DNA of 64,000 nt, taken from assembly GCF_035999195.1 (NCBI RefSeq), contig NZ_DASYGY010000009.1, positions 1,860,001 to 1,924,000 of the forward strand. Reading direction: 5' to 3'. The translations under genes were made by a program, and so were the position numbers. The notes under the pieces are model-generated. The model worked only from the letters and a program-made list of their open reading frames with translations, did not search any database and was not told the origin of the DNA. Source of the DNA: Pseudoxanthomonas sp. GTDB taxonomy: Bacteria; Pseudomonadota; Gammaproteobacteria; Xanthomonadales; Xanthomonadaceae. Within the stretch, counting starts at the first letter, position 1. Each line of letters begins with the position of its first letter. This document shows, in pieces, positions 43,187-51,547 of this stretch.

Positions 43187-44293
43187 ATGAAGATCCGTCT
43201 GGGCACGCTGGAGGTCCGCCTGTCCCGTTACCTGGCCCTGTGGTCGCTGGTGGTGCTGGTGTTCGCCATGCAGGGCTGCGTCCACGATGCGGTCAACGCG
43301 CATCTGTGGTCGCCGGGCACCTATCTGCGCTGGTCGGCCGTGCAGTGGCTCACGTGGGCCGCGCTGGCGCCGCTGGTCTTCCGCCTGGGCGAGCGCCATC
43401 CCATCCCGTTCCCGCTGCGGCTGCGCGCGCTGCTCCGGCATGTCGGCTACAGCCTGGGCGTGACGCTGCTGGCGATGGTGATCGGCGCGTTCGTGTCGGC
43501 GCTGTTCGAACCGGCCGGCATCGGCGACCAGTTCACCCAGTTCGTCAGCAAGCACTTCGCCACCGGCCTGCTCGCCTACTGGGCGCTGCTGGCGGTGCAG
43601 CAGCTGCTGCATTTCCAGGCGGAAAAGTCGCGCCGGGAACTGGAAGCCACGCGCCTGGCCACGGAACTCGCGCAGTCGCGCCTGCAGGTGCTGAAGACCC
43701 AGCTGCAGCCGCACTTCCTGTTCAACACGCTGCACGCCATCATCACCCTGCTCGACGAGGACACGCTGTCGGCCGAGGACATGCTGCTGCGCCTGAGCGA
43801 ACTGCTGCGCGCGTTCCTGGAGGACTATGACGGCCAGGAGATCCCGCTGCGGCGCGAACTGGAACTGCTCGAGCTCTACCTCGGCATCCAGCGGCGGCGC
43901 TTCAAGGACCGCCTGACCACGCGCATCCACGTGGCCCCCGACGTGCTGGACGCAGCCGTGCCCAGCCTGGTGCTGCAGCCGATCGTGGAGAACGCCATCC
44001 GCTACGGCATCGGCCAGCACGTCGGCGACGACTGCATCGAGGTGGACTGCCGGCGCGAAGGCGGCACGCTGTGCATCGACGTGCGCAACCACAACAGCAC
44101 GCTGGACGAAGGCGGCCATGCCGGCGGACACGGCATCGGCCTGTCCAACACGCGGCTGCGCATGCGCGAACTCTATGGCGACGATGCCAGCCTGCGGCTC
44201 GACCTGATGGTGCCGCGCGGCGTCGCCTGCCGGTTGCGCCTGCCGTTCCACGCGTTGGACGACGATGCGCTGCCGGAGCACGTGCCCGCATGA
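43187..44293 (+). CDS. LytS/YehU-type sensor histidine kinase
   Basis: The 368-residue protein has about four membrane helices in the first 160 residues. The His_kinase domain of the LytS class has the phosphoacceptor motif LQPHFLFNTLHAI. The ATPase part has VENAIRYGIGQH and GHGIGLSNTRLRM. Its ATG follows AGGAG. It is coupled (ATGA overlap) to the LytTR response regulator, forming a two-component pair; the signal is unknown. Confidence 0.88.
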   Translation: MKIRLGTLEVRLSRYLALWSLVVLVFAMQGCVHDAVNAHLWSPGTYLRWSAVQWLTWAALAPLVFRLGERHPIPFPLRLRALLRHVGYSLGVTLLAMVIGAFVSALFEPAGIGDQFTQFVSKHFATGLLAYWALLAVQQLLHFQAEKSRRELEATRLATELAQSRLQVLKTQLQPHFLFNTLHAIITLLDEDTLSAEDMLLRLSELLRAFLEDYDGQEIPLRRELELLELYLGIQRRRFKDRLTTRIHVAPDVLDAAVPSLVLQPIVENAIRYGIGQHVGDDCIEVDCRREGGTLCIDVRNHNSTLDEGGHAGGHGIGLSNTRLRMRELYGDDASLRLDLMVPRGVACRLRLPFHALDDDALPEHVPA

Positions 44294-45069
44294 GCCTCAC
44301 GGCGCTGGTGGTCGACGACGAACCGATCGCACGGCAGGCGGTGGTGCGGCGGCTGCGCGAGGATCCGGACTTCGAGCTGGCCGGCGAATGCGGCGACGGT
44401 GTGTCGGCGGTGACGGCGATCCGCGAGCTTTCGCCCGACCTCGTGTTCCTGGACATCCAGATGCCGGCCATCACCGGCCTGGACGTGGTGGCGACGATCG
44501 GCGCCGCGCGCATGCCGGCCACCGTGTTTGTCACCGCCTACGAGCAGTTCGCCGTGCGCGCCTTCGAGGCGAACGCGGTGGACTACCTGGTCAAGCCCTT
44601 CGGCCGCGAGCGCTTCGCGGAGACGCTGCGACGAGTCAAGCAGCGGCTCGCCACGCCGCGCGGCGCCGATGCGGACACGACGGCGCGCATCCTGCAGGCG
44701 CTGGCCTCGCTGCAGCAGCGCGACGCCTATCTGGAGCGGCTGCCGGTGCGCGAGGACGAGCGCGTGGTGCTGGTGGACGTGGACGACATCGTCTGGATCA
44801 AGGCCAGCGGCAATACGGTGCGCCTGCACCTGGCCGACCGCGTGCACGAGCTGCGCGAGACCATGACGGCCCTGGCCGCGCGGCTGGACCCCCGCCATTT
44901 CGCCCGCGTGCACCGCTCGGCGATCATCAACGTGCGCCGGGTCCGGGACATCCATCCGTGGTTCAACGGCTACCACGTGGTGACCATGGACACCGGCCAG
45001 CAGCTGCGCATGAGCCGCTACCAGCACGAGGCGTTCCTGAAACTGGCGACGCTGCGGCGCGACGATTAG
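44290..45069 (+). CDS. LytTR-type response regulator
   Basis: The 259-residue protein has a receiver domain with VVDDEP, the phosphorylated aspartate in LVFLDIQMP and the lysine in DYLVKPFGRER, followed by a C-terminal LytTR DNA-binding domain (DIVWIKASGNTVRLHL through MSRYQHEAFL). The gene overlaps the kinase by 4 bases. Regulated genes are not identifiable here. Its stop overlaps the convergent small gene by 4 bases. Confidence 0.9.
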   Translation: MSLTALVVDDEPIARQAVVRRLREDPDFELAGECGDGVSAVTAIRELSPDLVFLDIQMPAITGLDVVATIGAARMPATVFVTAYEQFAVRAFEANAVDYLVKPFGRERFAETLRRVKQRLATPRGADADTTARILQALASLQQRDAYLERLPVREDERVVLVDVDDIVWIKASGNTVRLHLADRVHELRETMTALAARLDPRHFARVHRSAIINVRRVRDIHPWFNGYHVVTMDTGQQLRMSRYQHEAFLKLATLRRDD

Positions 45070-45311
45070 CCGGTGCCGGTCTGCCGTTGCGCGTCGATCG
45101 CGCGCTGCGCCTGCGCCTTGCAGGCGGCCAGTGCGTCGTAGCAGGTGAAGTAATCGCGCGCGTCGGCGAGCCACAGGTCTTCGCTCCAGCCACCGCCCGC
45201 GGTCCGGCGCACGCGCACTGCGGGCGACCATGGCTGACTATCGTCGGCGCGCTGCAGCACCACTTCCACCAGATAGCCGCGGTAGCTCGACAGGTCCACC
45301 TTCTTCTGCAT
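45066..45311 (-). CDS. small conserved-looking protein, unknown function
   Basis: The 81-residue protein MQKKVDLSSYRGYLVEVVLQ... looks like a beta-rich start followed by a helical end (DARDYFTCYDALAACKAQAQ). The sequence is compact, without signal peptide or membrane helix. No family recognised. It is convergent with the response regulator gene, with its stop overlapping by 4 bases. Confidence 0.5.
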   Translation of the reverse strand: MQKKVDLSSYRGYLVEVVLQRADDSQPWSPAVRVRRTAGGGWSEDLWLADARDYFTCYDALAACKAQAQRAIDAQRQTGTG

Positions 45312-45366
45312 GCGTTGGCTCCTGTGTCCTGGGGAAGGTCGACGCGGATGGCCCGCACCGCGCGCG

Positions 45367-46335
45367 TTACTCCGACGCCACGCCGGCCAGCGCCAGCACC
45401 CAGCCCGGCACCACCGGCTCGCCCGCATAGAAATCCTTCGGCTTCTTTTCCGCCATCGCCCAGCGGTGCAGCCAGCTGGGCCCGTAGCGGCCGTTGTAGC
45501 CGCCCTCGCCGCGTGCGTAGGCGGGGTCGCGCAGCGCCTCGTCCAGCGTCACCACGCGGTAGCCGCGCCGCTGCACACCGGCGACCAGCTCTGCATAGGC
45601 GACGGCATTCAACTCGTTGGCGTGCAGCAGCCACACCTGCGGCAGCGCGTACCCCAGCAGCGCCTGCGACTGCGCTTCGTAGTAGTCGACCTTGTTGAGC
45701 ATGTAGGGGATGTAGCCGCGCCGCAGCCGCTCCAGCGTGGCCGCGCGTGCGGGCGTATCCGGCCGACCGTCCAGCACGTTGGCGTAGGCGAACGCCCACA
45801 CCCATTCGCCGTTGTCGACGGTCACCGGCGCGATGCGGTACCCATGTTCGCCGAGGAAGGCGGACAGCGTCGCGCGGTCTTCCGGCGTGCGGCCCGCGCG
45901 CAGGTAGGGATGGCGGAACCAGCGCGGCACCTGCCCGCGCTCGGCCAGCAGCGGCCGCAGCACGCGTTCGCCATCCAGGATGTCCTGCTGGAACGCCGGC
46001 AATCCCACCGCATGCAGATCGGGATGCCCATGCGTGTGGTTGCCGAGCTCATGGCCGGCGTCCAGCCAGTCGCGCAACATCGCCACGCGCGCCGGCTGCA
46101 CCTGGCCGTCGATCTCCAGCTTGCCCTCGTTGACGAATCCCACCACCGGCACGCCGGCTTGCTCCAGCTGCGCCATCAGCTGTGCGTGGCGCGAGGCCAG
46201 GTCCGCCGGCGGCGTCCTGTCCATCCGCTGCCAGGGCAGGTCGTCGATGGTGATGGCGATGCGCCGGTCTGGCCCGGCCGCATGGGCGCCCCATGCCAGG
46301 GCCGACAACAGCAGTACACGCAGGAGGAAGGGCAC
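45367..46335 (-). CDS. secreted polysaccharide deacetylase
   Basis: The 322-residue protein has a signal peptide (MPFLLRVLLLSALAWGAHAA) and a NodB-type deacetylase domain. The catalytic pair is in AITIDDLPW, the metal histidines in GNHTHGHPDLH, and RHPYLRAG follows. The substrate (peptidoglycan, chitin or exopolysaccharide) is not clear. The GTG at 46335 gives a clean signal peptide; ATG at 46422 is the alternative but adds an unusual extension. Confidence 0.8.
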   Translation of the reverse strand: MPFLLRVLLLSALAWGAHAAGPDRRIAITIDDLPWQRMDRTPPADLASRHAQLMAQLEQAGVPVVGFVNEGKLEIDGQVQPARVAMLRDWLDAGHELGNHTHGHPDLHAVGLPAFQQDILDGERVLRPLLAERGQVPRWFRHPYLRAGRTPEDRATLSAFLGEHGYRIAPVTVDNGEWVWAFAYANVLDGRPDTPARAATLERLRRGYIPYMLNKVDYYEAQSQALLGYALPQVWLLHANELNAVAYAELVAGVQRRGYRVVTLDEALRDPAYARGEGGYNGRYGPSWLHRWAMAEKKPKDFYAGEPVVPGWVLALAGVASE

Positions 46336-46498
46336 GCGGAATCCGGGCGACGGGAACGACGGCGAGCTTACCGTTCCCGCACCGCGTGCGGCCACCGCGC
46401 GCGGACGACCCGATATCTTCATTCCACGTGATGACGTCGTGTCCTGCCGATGCGGCATGATGCGTATGAACGAACACCGCTTCCCCAAGGATCTGCCG

Positions 46499-47524
46499 AT
46501 GCGTGCATGGCTGTTGCTGCCCCTCCTGCTGCTGACCTCCGGTGCCGCGTATGCGGCCGATGCCTGCCCGCAGTTGTCGCAACAGACCCCGACGGACGTG
46601 GCCACCCGCATCGCGGCGGTCGCCTGCCGCGAGCACCTGATGTGGTACCGCCCCTTCATCGACCGCAACGGCCGGTTGGCGAACGCGCCGATGATGGAAG
46701 CCGAGGCGTCGCTGCTATCGATCGGCGACGACCGCGCCTGGCAACGCGTCGCCCGCTACTGGCGCGACAGTGGCCTGCTCGCCGCCATCGGCCACCGCCG
46801 TGGTGCGACCGACTGCCTGTATGCCTCCGCCACCGGACCGCAGGCCGAAGCCTGCCGCGGCTTCGTGGTGGACACGCCGTGGTCGGCCGCCTTCATTTCG
46901 TGGGTGATGCGCGAAGCGCGGGTGCCGGGCTTCCGCGGGTCAAGCCGCCATTTCAGCTACGTGCAGGCGGCGTACCAGAACCCGGCGACCAACGCCTTCG
47001 ACGTGATCGACGTGGCGAAGGCCAAGCCGGTGGTCGGCGACCTGATCTGCTACGTGCGCCAGTCCGGCCGCCTGTTCGGCCACGAGGGGCTACTGCCGTT
47101 GCTGCGCAGCGGCAGCTCGCTGGACATGCATTGCGACATCGTGGTGGCGGTCAACCCGAACAACGACAACACCGCCTATGCGATCGGCGGCAACGTGCAG
47201 CAGGCCGTGACCATGCGGATGCTGCCGTTGAACCGCAACGGCGAATTCTGGGGTGGCCTGCCGCTGCGCATCGGCGACGGCACGCTGTGTGCGCCCGACA
47301 ACGAGGCGGCCTGCAACATGAACCGCCAGGACTGGGCGGCGATCCTGCGGCTGAAGTCGCCGGAGCAGCTGGCGAAGCTGCCGGGCGCGTTGCCGCCGGC
47401 GCAGGACGCGCCGGGCATCGAGGCGACGGAGAAGCAGGAGTGCTGCATCGCCTGCGTGGTGGGGTCGGGCATTCCGCGCTGCCCGAAGGACGCAGGCGCC
47501 CCGGCGACCACGACGGAGCCGTAA
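46499..47524 (+). CDS. secreted DUF2272 domain protein
   Basis: The 341-residue protein has a signal peptide (MRAWLLLPLLLLTSGAAYA). DUF2272-type motifs follow: WSAAFISWVMREARVPGF, SRHFSYVQAAY and VVGDLICYVRQSG. This family resembles NlpC/CHAP-like hydrolases in having a conserved CxxH-type layout, but the exact activity is unproven. A cysteine-rich C-terminus (CCIACVVGSGIPRCPKD) is unusual. RBS AAGG precedes the start. Confidence 0.75.
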   Translation: MRAWLLLPLLLLTSGAAYAADACPQLSQQTPTDVATRIAAVACREHLMWYRPFIDRNGRLANAPMMEAEASLLSIGDDRAWQRVARYWRDSGLLAAIGHRRGATDCLYASATGPQAEACRGFVVDTPWSAAFISWVMREARVPGFRGSSRHFSYVQAAYQNPATNAFDVIDVAKAKPVVGDLICYVRQSGRLFGHEGLLPLLRSGSSLDMHCDIVVAVNPNNDNTAYAIGGNVQQAVTMRMLPLNRNGEFWGGLPLRIGDGTLCAPDNEAACNMNRQDWAAILRLKSPEQLAKLPGALPPAQDAPGIEATEKQECCIACVVGSGIPRCPKDAGAPATTTEP

Positions 47525-47531
47525 CGCACGC

Positions 47532-47555
47532 GGCGGACAATGCGTCCGCCTTTTC
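47532..47555 (+). terminator. intrinsic terminator after the DUF2272 gene
   Basis: The arms GGCGGACA and TGTCCGCC (around a small loop) are followed by TTTTCC. It lies 8 bases after the DUF2272 stop and just before the lipoprotein gene. Confidence 0.65.
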
Positions 47556-47568
47556 CGGAGCACCCCTG

Positions 47569-47967
47569 ATGACTGCACGCCTGATGCATCCCACCCCGCT
47601 GCGGTGCGTCCGCGCCCTGCCCTTCGCCGCACTGCTGGCGCTGGCCGCATGCGCGACCACGCCCGCGTCCACGCCCACGGGCGGTGCGTTCACCGCCGGC
47701 GAGCAAGCCACGGTCACCGGCCGCATCGTCGGCGTCGACACCACGCCGTGGACCTACGACGGCAGCGCGATAGTGAAGATCGCCAGCGCCAATGGCCAGG
47801 TCGACGTGCACCTGCCGGCGCGCTGGAACCTGTGCAAGGCGCCGCCACCGGACGACGTGCCATCGCTGAAGGCCGGCGACCGCGTGCAGGCCACCGGCAC
47901 CGTCACCGAGGAAGGCGCCCTGGTGGTGTGCGAACAGGCCGATCACGCGCTGCGCAGGCTGCCCTGA
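47569..47967 (+). CDS. outer-membrane lipoprotein, unknown function
   Basis: The 132-residue protein has a lipoprotein signal with lipobox LALAAC (cysteine near residue 28). A beta-rich OB-like domain follows (VTGRIVGVDTTPWTYDGSAI through DRVQATGTVTEEG). This suggests a small periplasmic or outer-membrane anchored protein. Function unknown. The gene lies 14 bases after a terminator, so it may have its own promoter. Confidence 0.72.
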   Translation: MTARLMHPTPLRCVRALPFAALLALAACATTPASTPTGGAFTAGEQATVTGRIVGVDTTPWTYDGSAIVKIASANGQVDVHLPARWNLCKAPPPDDVPSLKAGDRVQATGTVTEEGALVVCEQADHALRRLP

Positions 47968-47982
47968 GCGGCGGCGTCCGCG

Positions 47983-48957
47983 CTACTCCGCCTTCATCCA
48001 GCGCCCGCGGCCCTGCGGCACCACCTCGAAGCGGGCCCAGTCGCGGAATTCACCGGTGCTGCAGGCGCCGGCGCGACCCACGTGTTCGCCGGCGATCACT
48101 TGGTAATGCAGCTGGTCGGTACCGGCGTCGGCCGGCATCTCTTCCTGCGTCAGCACGCGCCGCACGCTCCACAGCTTGCCCAGCTTGCCGTTGCTGTAGG
48201 CGCGGCCGGGAATGATGTCCTGCGGGTGGGTGATGTTCTTCTCGGCGTGCTGCTTGGCCAGTTCCAGCAGTTCGGTGAGGTTCTCGGTGGTGATGTCGAC
48301 GTAGGAGTTGAGTTGCTCCATCGCCGCGGCGAAGTCTTCCTGGGTCAGTTCGAACTGGCGCTGCGCGGGCTGGGTGATGCGCTTGGCTTCGCGGCGGCGA
48401 TGCAGGTGCGCGGGGTAGCGGCGCCACGGGAACAACGCGTTGAAAGCGATGGCCATCGCCATGATCGCCACGACGTTGATCAGGATCGGCATCAGCAGGA
48501 AGTGGTAGCCGAGGGCGTGCACATCCGGCCCGCCGATCACGGCCGCCAGTGCGGTGGCGCCGCCGGGCGGGTGGATGCAGCGCAGGTAGTACATGCCCAA
48601 CACGGCCAGGCCGACCGCGAGGGCGGCGGTCCAGGCGTGGCCGGGGAACAGTTTCTGACAGCTCACGCCGATGAAGGCCGACAGCAGGTGCCCACCCACC
48701 ACGGCCCATGGTTGCGACAGTGCCCCCTGCGGCACGGCGAACAGCAGCACGGCGGACGCGCCCATCGAGGTGACCATCAGCGCGCCGCCGACGGCACCGG
48801 CCGCGTATTCGGGGAACGTCCAGCGGGTCAGCCAGTACACCGCCACGATGCCGAGCAGCGCGCCGATGCCGGAAATCCACTTCTCTCCGTGGCTCGTGGT
48901 GTTGCGCTCGATGCCCAGCAGCAGGCGCAGTTCGGACAGGCGGGACGGCGGGCTCAT
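47983..48957 (-). CDS. HPP family membrane protein
   Basis: The 324-residue protein has about four membrane helices with the HPP signature LRCIHPPGGATALAAV, which gives the family its name. Members are thought to act in nitrite transport or similar, but this is not shown here. The C-terminal 130 residues (FELTQEDFAAAMEQLNSYVD onward) replace the CBS domains often found in this family and look like a separate small domain. The start ATG at 48957 is chosen because the earlier frame is unlike the family. Confidence 0.8.
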   Translation of the reverse strand: MSPPSRLSELRLLLGIERNTTSHGEKWISGIGALLGIVAVYWLTRWTFPEYAAGAVGGALMVTSMGASAVLLFAVPQGALSQPWAVVGGHLLSAFIGVSCQKLFPGHAWTAALAVGLAVLGMYYLRCIHPPGGATALAAVIGGPDVHALGYHFLLMPILINVVAIMAMAIAFNALFPWRRYPAHLHRRREAKRITQPAQRQFELTQEDFAAAMEQLNSYVDITTENLTELLELAKQHAEKNITHPQDIIPGRAYSNGKLGKLWSVRRVLTQEEMPADAGTDQLHYQVIAGEHVGRAGACSTGEFRDWARFEVVPQGRGRWMKAE

Positions 48958-49012
48958 GGGCGCACGGACGACAAGGGGGCGACGCAGTCTATGCGAACCC
49001 CGCACCCCTCCG

Positions 49013-49101
49013 TCGTAGGGTGGGCCTCGGCCCACCGCCTCTGGATGTCAGACGCGCGCACCCAGCAACCCGATCCGCCGGAACCCCATCTCCACCGGCA
49101 C
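49013..49101. repeat. degenerate duplicate of the 3' end of the DUF3817 gene
   Basis: The 89 bases at 49013-49101 match the 89 bases at 49121-49209 without gaps and with about 15 mismatches. The second block covers the stop codon and last codons of the DUF3817 gene plus its downstream palindrome (TCGTAGGGCGGGCCTCGGCC). Read on the minus strand, the extra copy still encodes VPVEMGFRRIGLLGARV and a stop, close to the real end VPLEMWFRRIGLLSARI. So it is a decayed duplicate, not a gene. Confidence 0.8.
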
Positions 49102-49155
49102 CACCAACCCCAGCACAGCATCGTAGGGCGGGCCTCGGCCCGCCACCTCGGAGCA

Positions 49156-49473
49156 TCAGATGCGTGCGCTGAGCAACCCGATCCGCCGGAACCACATCTC
49201 CAGCGGCACGGTCACCAGTGGCGGCACGGCGGCAATCACGGCCAGCAGGGTCGCCCACCACGGCCAGCGCAGGCGCAGGGCGGACAACACCGTGGCCACG
49301 ACATAGAACAGGAACGCGCCGCCATGCAGCGGCCCGAAGATCTTCACGCCCAGTTCGTTGCCCACCGGCCCGTACTTGAGCCACATGCCGATCAGCAGCC
49401 CGGCCCAGGTGAAGCCTTCGATGAAGGCGGCGACAGCGAACAGGCGCCCGGCGGGCGCGAGGGGACGGGACAT
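49156..49473 (-). CDS. DUF3817 family membrane protein
   Basis: The 105-residue protein has three membrane helices and the family-typical text FIEGFTWAGLLIGMWLKYGP followed by PLHGGAFLFYVVATV. DUF3817 proteins are small membrane proteins of unknown function. Just downstream on its strand lies a decayed copy of its own last codons. Upstream of it begins the retron region. Confidence 0.8.
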   Translation of the reverse strand: MSRPLAPAGRLFAVAAFIEGFTWAGLLIGMWLKYGPVGNELGVKIFGPLHGGAFLFYVVATVLSALRLRWPWWATLLAVIAAVPPLVTVPLEMWFRRIGLLSARI

Positions 49474-49599
49474 GCAGGAACTCCAGTGAGGGAATGCCGG
49501 AATGCGATGGCGGCTGCGGCGCTCGCTGGCGGGAAGAAGCTTACGTGTTAAATACATCGAAACTAGTCAAGCCCGACTACTAATCGCGCAAAGTCTGTG

Positions 49600-51225
49600 C
49601 TACTCCAAAGACAATGAGTGCGCATTGGCCAGCTTCCTCAACTCCCCTACCTCAATCATTTCAGGAATTCCTCCGGCAGCCAAAATTCCTTTGTGCACTA
49701 TCCCCAGAACCTTCATGTCCTGACCCAGCAAAGGTGCGCCGCTCAGTCCTCCCTGAATAGCGCCGTTGATCTGAGCCTTTGCAACCGTGCTTGCTACAAA
49801 CTTCTTCACAACCTGATGCTTCTGGTGCGCCGCATGATTTCCGTACGCATAGTCAGGATAGCCCACCGAAGTGACTACGTGCCCAGACTCAACTGCTACT
49901 CCTATCTTGAATCGATGCCTCTCAAAATCCACCGCACCTGACTTAACTCTTAGTATTGCTATGTCGGATTTCGCACAATGCGCCAGAACGTCGCACTCCT
50001 CCAACACTTTCGTCCTTTCGTTCATTACATAGACGTGCGGAAAGAGTTTTACGCCATCGAGAACTACATGGGCTGCGGTAATGATTAGTCCTGATTGGAC
50101 ACAGAATGCCGTTCCTTGATCACTAGTCATAACGTATGTCTTGGTGGGAGCGACATAGCAAAGCACTACAAACACCCCTCTCGACGCACGATCATCCCTG
50201 GCTATGATCTCCACACTTGGAACTCTCAGCCTTGCATCTCCATGAAGACGATTGAAACGGTGCGCCAAATCAGCGCTCACAGAGTCTCCAGGATCCCGCA
50301 CCATTTTGAGGAAAGATAGCTTTCCGTGTAATCGACGCATCAGCATCCGAACCGCAATACCCTGATCTGGTTCTTCTGGATACTCCGACTTAGCAACCTG
50401 GTTCCAACCAAACTTTTCGACGGCATAGACCTTCGACTCGACCTTCAAGTACCAGTCTCTTCGCACACTTACTTTCTCGTTGACTACGAGACCGGTGACG
50501 ATCTTTCTGGCACCTCTTTGCGAGACTCTCAGCTTAGCGAGATTTATCGCGAATCCCTCCTCGCTGATGATCTCCGAGAGCGCTCCTCCGGGAGAGAGAT
50601 TTCCTACGCTATCGATACGAACCAAGCTTGATAGCTGAGCCAACGGCCGATCAAACGACATACTCAAATCATCTGCATATCTCGAGTAGTCCCCGCCCAG
50701 CCTCAGTACGAGCGAGGAAATCCTCTTGTCGAGGCGCGCCAGAATAATGTTCGACAGTACCGGCGAAGTGATCCCCCCTGTCGGCAGAACTCCCTCATGA
50801 CAGCAAGCTTGCGCAACAATGTTCGCGATGTTCCATTGAAGCGAGAATGGAGATTTTAGAAGAAGCCCTCGGACTCGCTTGAAGGTGATTGAAGAGAAGA
50901 AATCTTGTAAATCAATATTGATGAGCGTTCTAGCCCCAACATGAGGAAGGGCGTTTGACCTAACGCTACGGCCCACGACAAATCCATGTGCAAATTCGCC
51001 TGCTCGGTAGACTTCATTGAAGACCGACGCGAATTTTTTCTGGATATACCGACGACGCTTGTTGGGCGCCTGGATCAGGCGCACGCCGCCAGATTTCTTC
51101 GCGATGGGAAACACTGAGTAGCCTGAATTTCCATACAAATGGCTCTTCAGTAGTGATGGAGACAACCCAAGCAAGTAGCTCAGGGACGCATAGTCATGCG
51201 CTTTTTGAAGATCGGCCAACTTCAT
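49600..51225 (-). CDS. retron reverse transcriptase fused to a trypsin-like serine protease
   Basis: The 541-residue protein joins an N-terminal reverse transcriptase (about residues 1-330) and a C-terminal trypsin-like protease (about 365-515). RT features: NALPH at 91-95 (the retron NAxxH motif), NIDLQDFF with the catalytic Asp105, LPTGGITSPVLSNI, the YADD core at 183-186, and VTG at 243-245 (second retron hallmark). Protease triad: His386 (TAAHVV), Asp421 (KSDIAIL), Ser495 (GGLSGAP), all intact. ATG at 51225 is chosen over GTG at 51279 because a candidate msr-msd RNA ends just before it. The gene is clearly AT-richer than its neighbours, suggesting horizontal transfer. Probably an anti-phage retron with the protease as effector; this is inference. 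Confidence 0.9.
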   Translation of the reverse strand: MKLADLQKAHDYASLSYLLGLSPSLLKSHLYGNSGYSVFPIAKKSGGVRLIQAPNKRRRYIQKKFASVFNEVYRAGEFAHGFVVGRSVRSNALPHVGARTLINIDLQDFFSSITFKRVRGLLLKSPFSLQWNIANIVAQACCHEGVLPTGGITSPVLSNIILARLDKRISSLVLRLGGDYSRYADDLSMSFDRPLAQLSSLVRIDSVGNLSPGGALSEIISEEGFAINLAKLRVSQRGARKIVTGLVVNEKVSVRRDWYLKVESKVYAVEKFGWNQVAKSEYPEEPDQGIAVRMLMRRLHGKLSFLKMVRDPGDSVSADLAHRFNRLHGDARLRVPSVEIIARDDRASRGVFVVLCYVAPTKTYVMTSDQGTAFCVQSGLIITAAHVVLDGVKLFPHVYVMNERTKVLEECDVLAHCAKSDIAILRVKSGAVDFERHRFKIGVAVESGHVVTSVGYPDYAYGNHAAHQKHQVVKKFVASTVAKAQINGAIQGGLSGAPLLGQDMKVLGIVHKGILAAGGIPEMIEVGELRKLANAHSLSLE

Positions 51226-51231
51226 TGAGTA

Positions 51232-51362
51232 GCGCACCCCGCCGTTTTCACTCTTACACTGGGCGTCACATAGCGTCACTGTGCGCCGCGTAGCCGTACT
51301 AGCTAACCTTGAAATTCCATCTCTGTCTGTAGACGGAGTTTAAACACCTAACGGGGTGCGCC
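51232..51362 (-). ncRNA. candidate retron msr-msd RNA
   Basis: On the minus strand the region starts with GCGCACCCCGTTAGG and ends with CGGGGTGCGC. These ends pair over 10 bases (a1/a2), and the first resembles the GCGCACCC-TTAG start of retron Ec86, with a likely branching G at 51347-51348. Inside are an msr-like stem (AAACTCCGTCT with AGATGGAATTT, 51312-51341, one mismatch) and an msd-like stem (GGCGCACA with TGTG-A-CGCC, 51262-51287). At about 130 bases it is short for a retron RNA, so exact ends are uncertain. It lies 7 bases before the RT start. Confidence 0.75.
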
Positions 51363-51547
51363 ATATGAGTTTGCTCGAATCCAACCCGCTAACGCAAGCC
51401 CGAGAAATTGGGAGCTCAGTGACCGGCCCACATTCTTATCAGACCCTACCCTGACTCGGCTTACCCGCGTTGATACTGTGATGCTTGATCGCGCGAGCCA
51501 GCTATCCTTCGAACATCTTGACCCACTGCCAGAATGAAGTAACTGCC
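51363..51547. other. AT-richer sequence between the retron RNA and the winged-helix gene
   Basis: The sequence has no convincing gene on either strand. It probably contains the promoter of the retron; I could not pick a clear -35/-10 pair. Composition resembles the retron rather than the flanking chromosome, so the transferred segment probably extends to about 51545. Confidence 0.45.

Noticed and set aside
51226..51279. GTG at 51279 as start of the retron RT
   Set aside because: It lies inside the candidate msr-msd RNA and adds 18 residues unlike retron RTs; the ATG at 51225 just after the RNA fits better.
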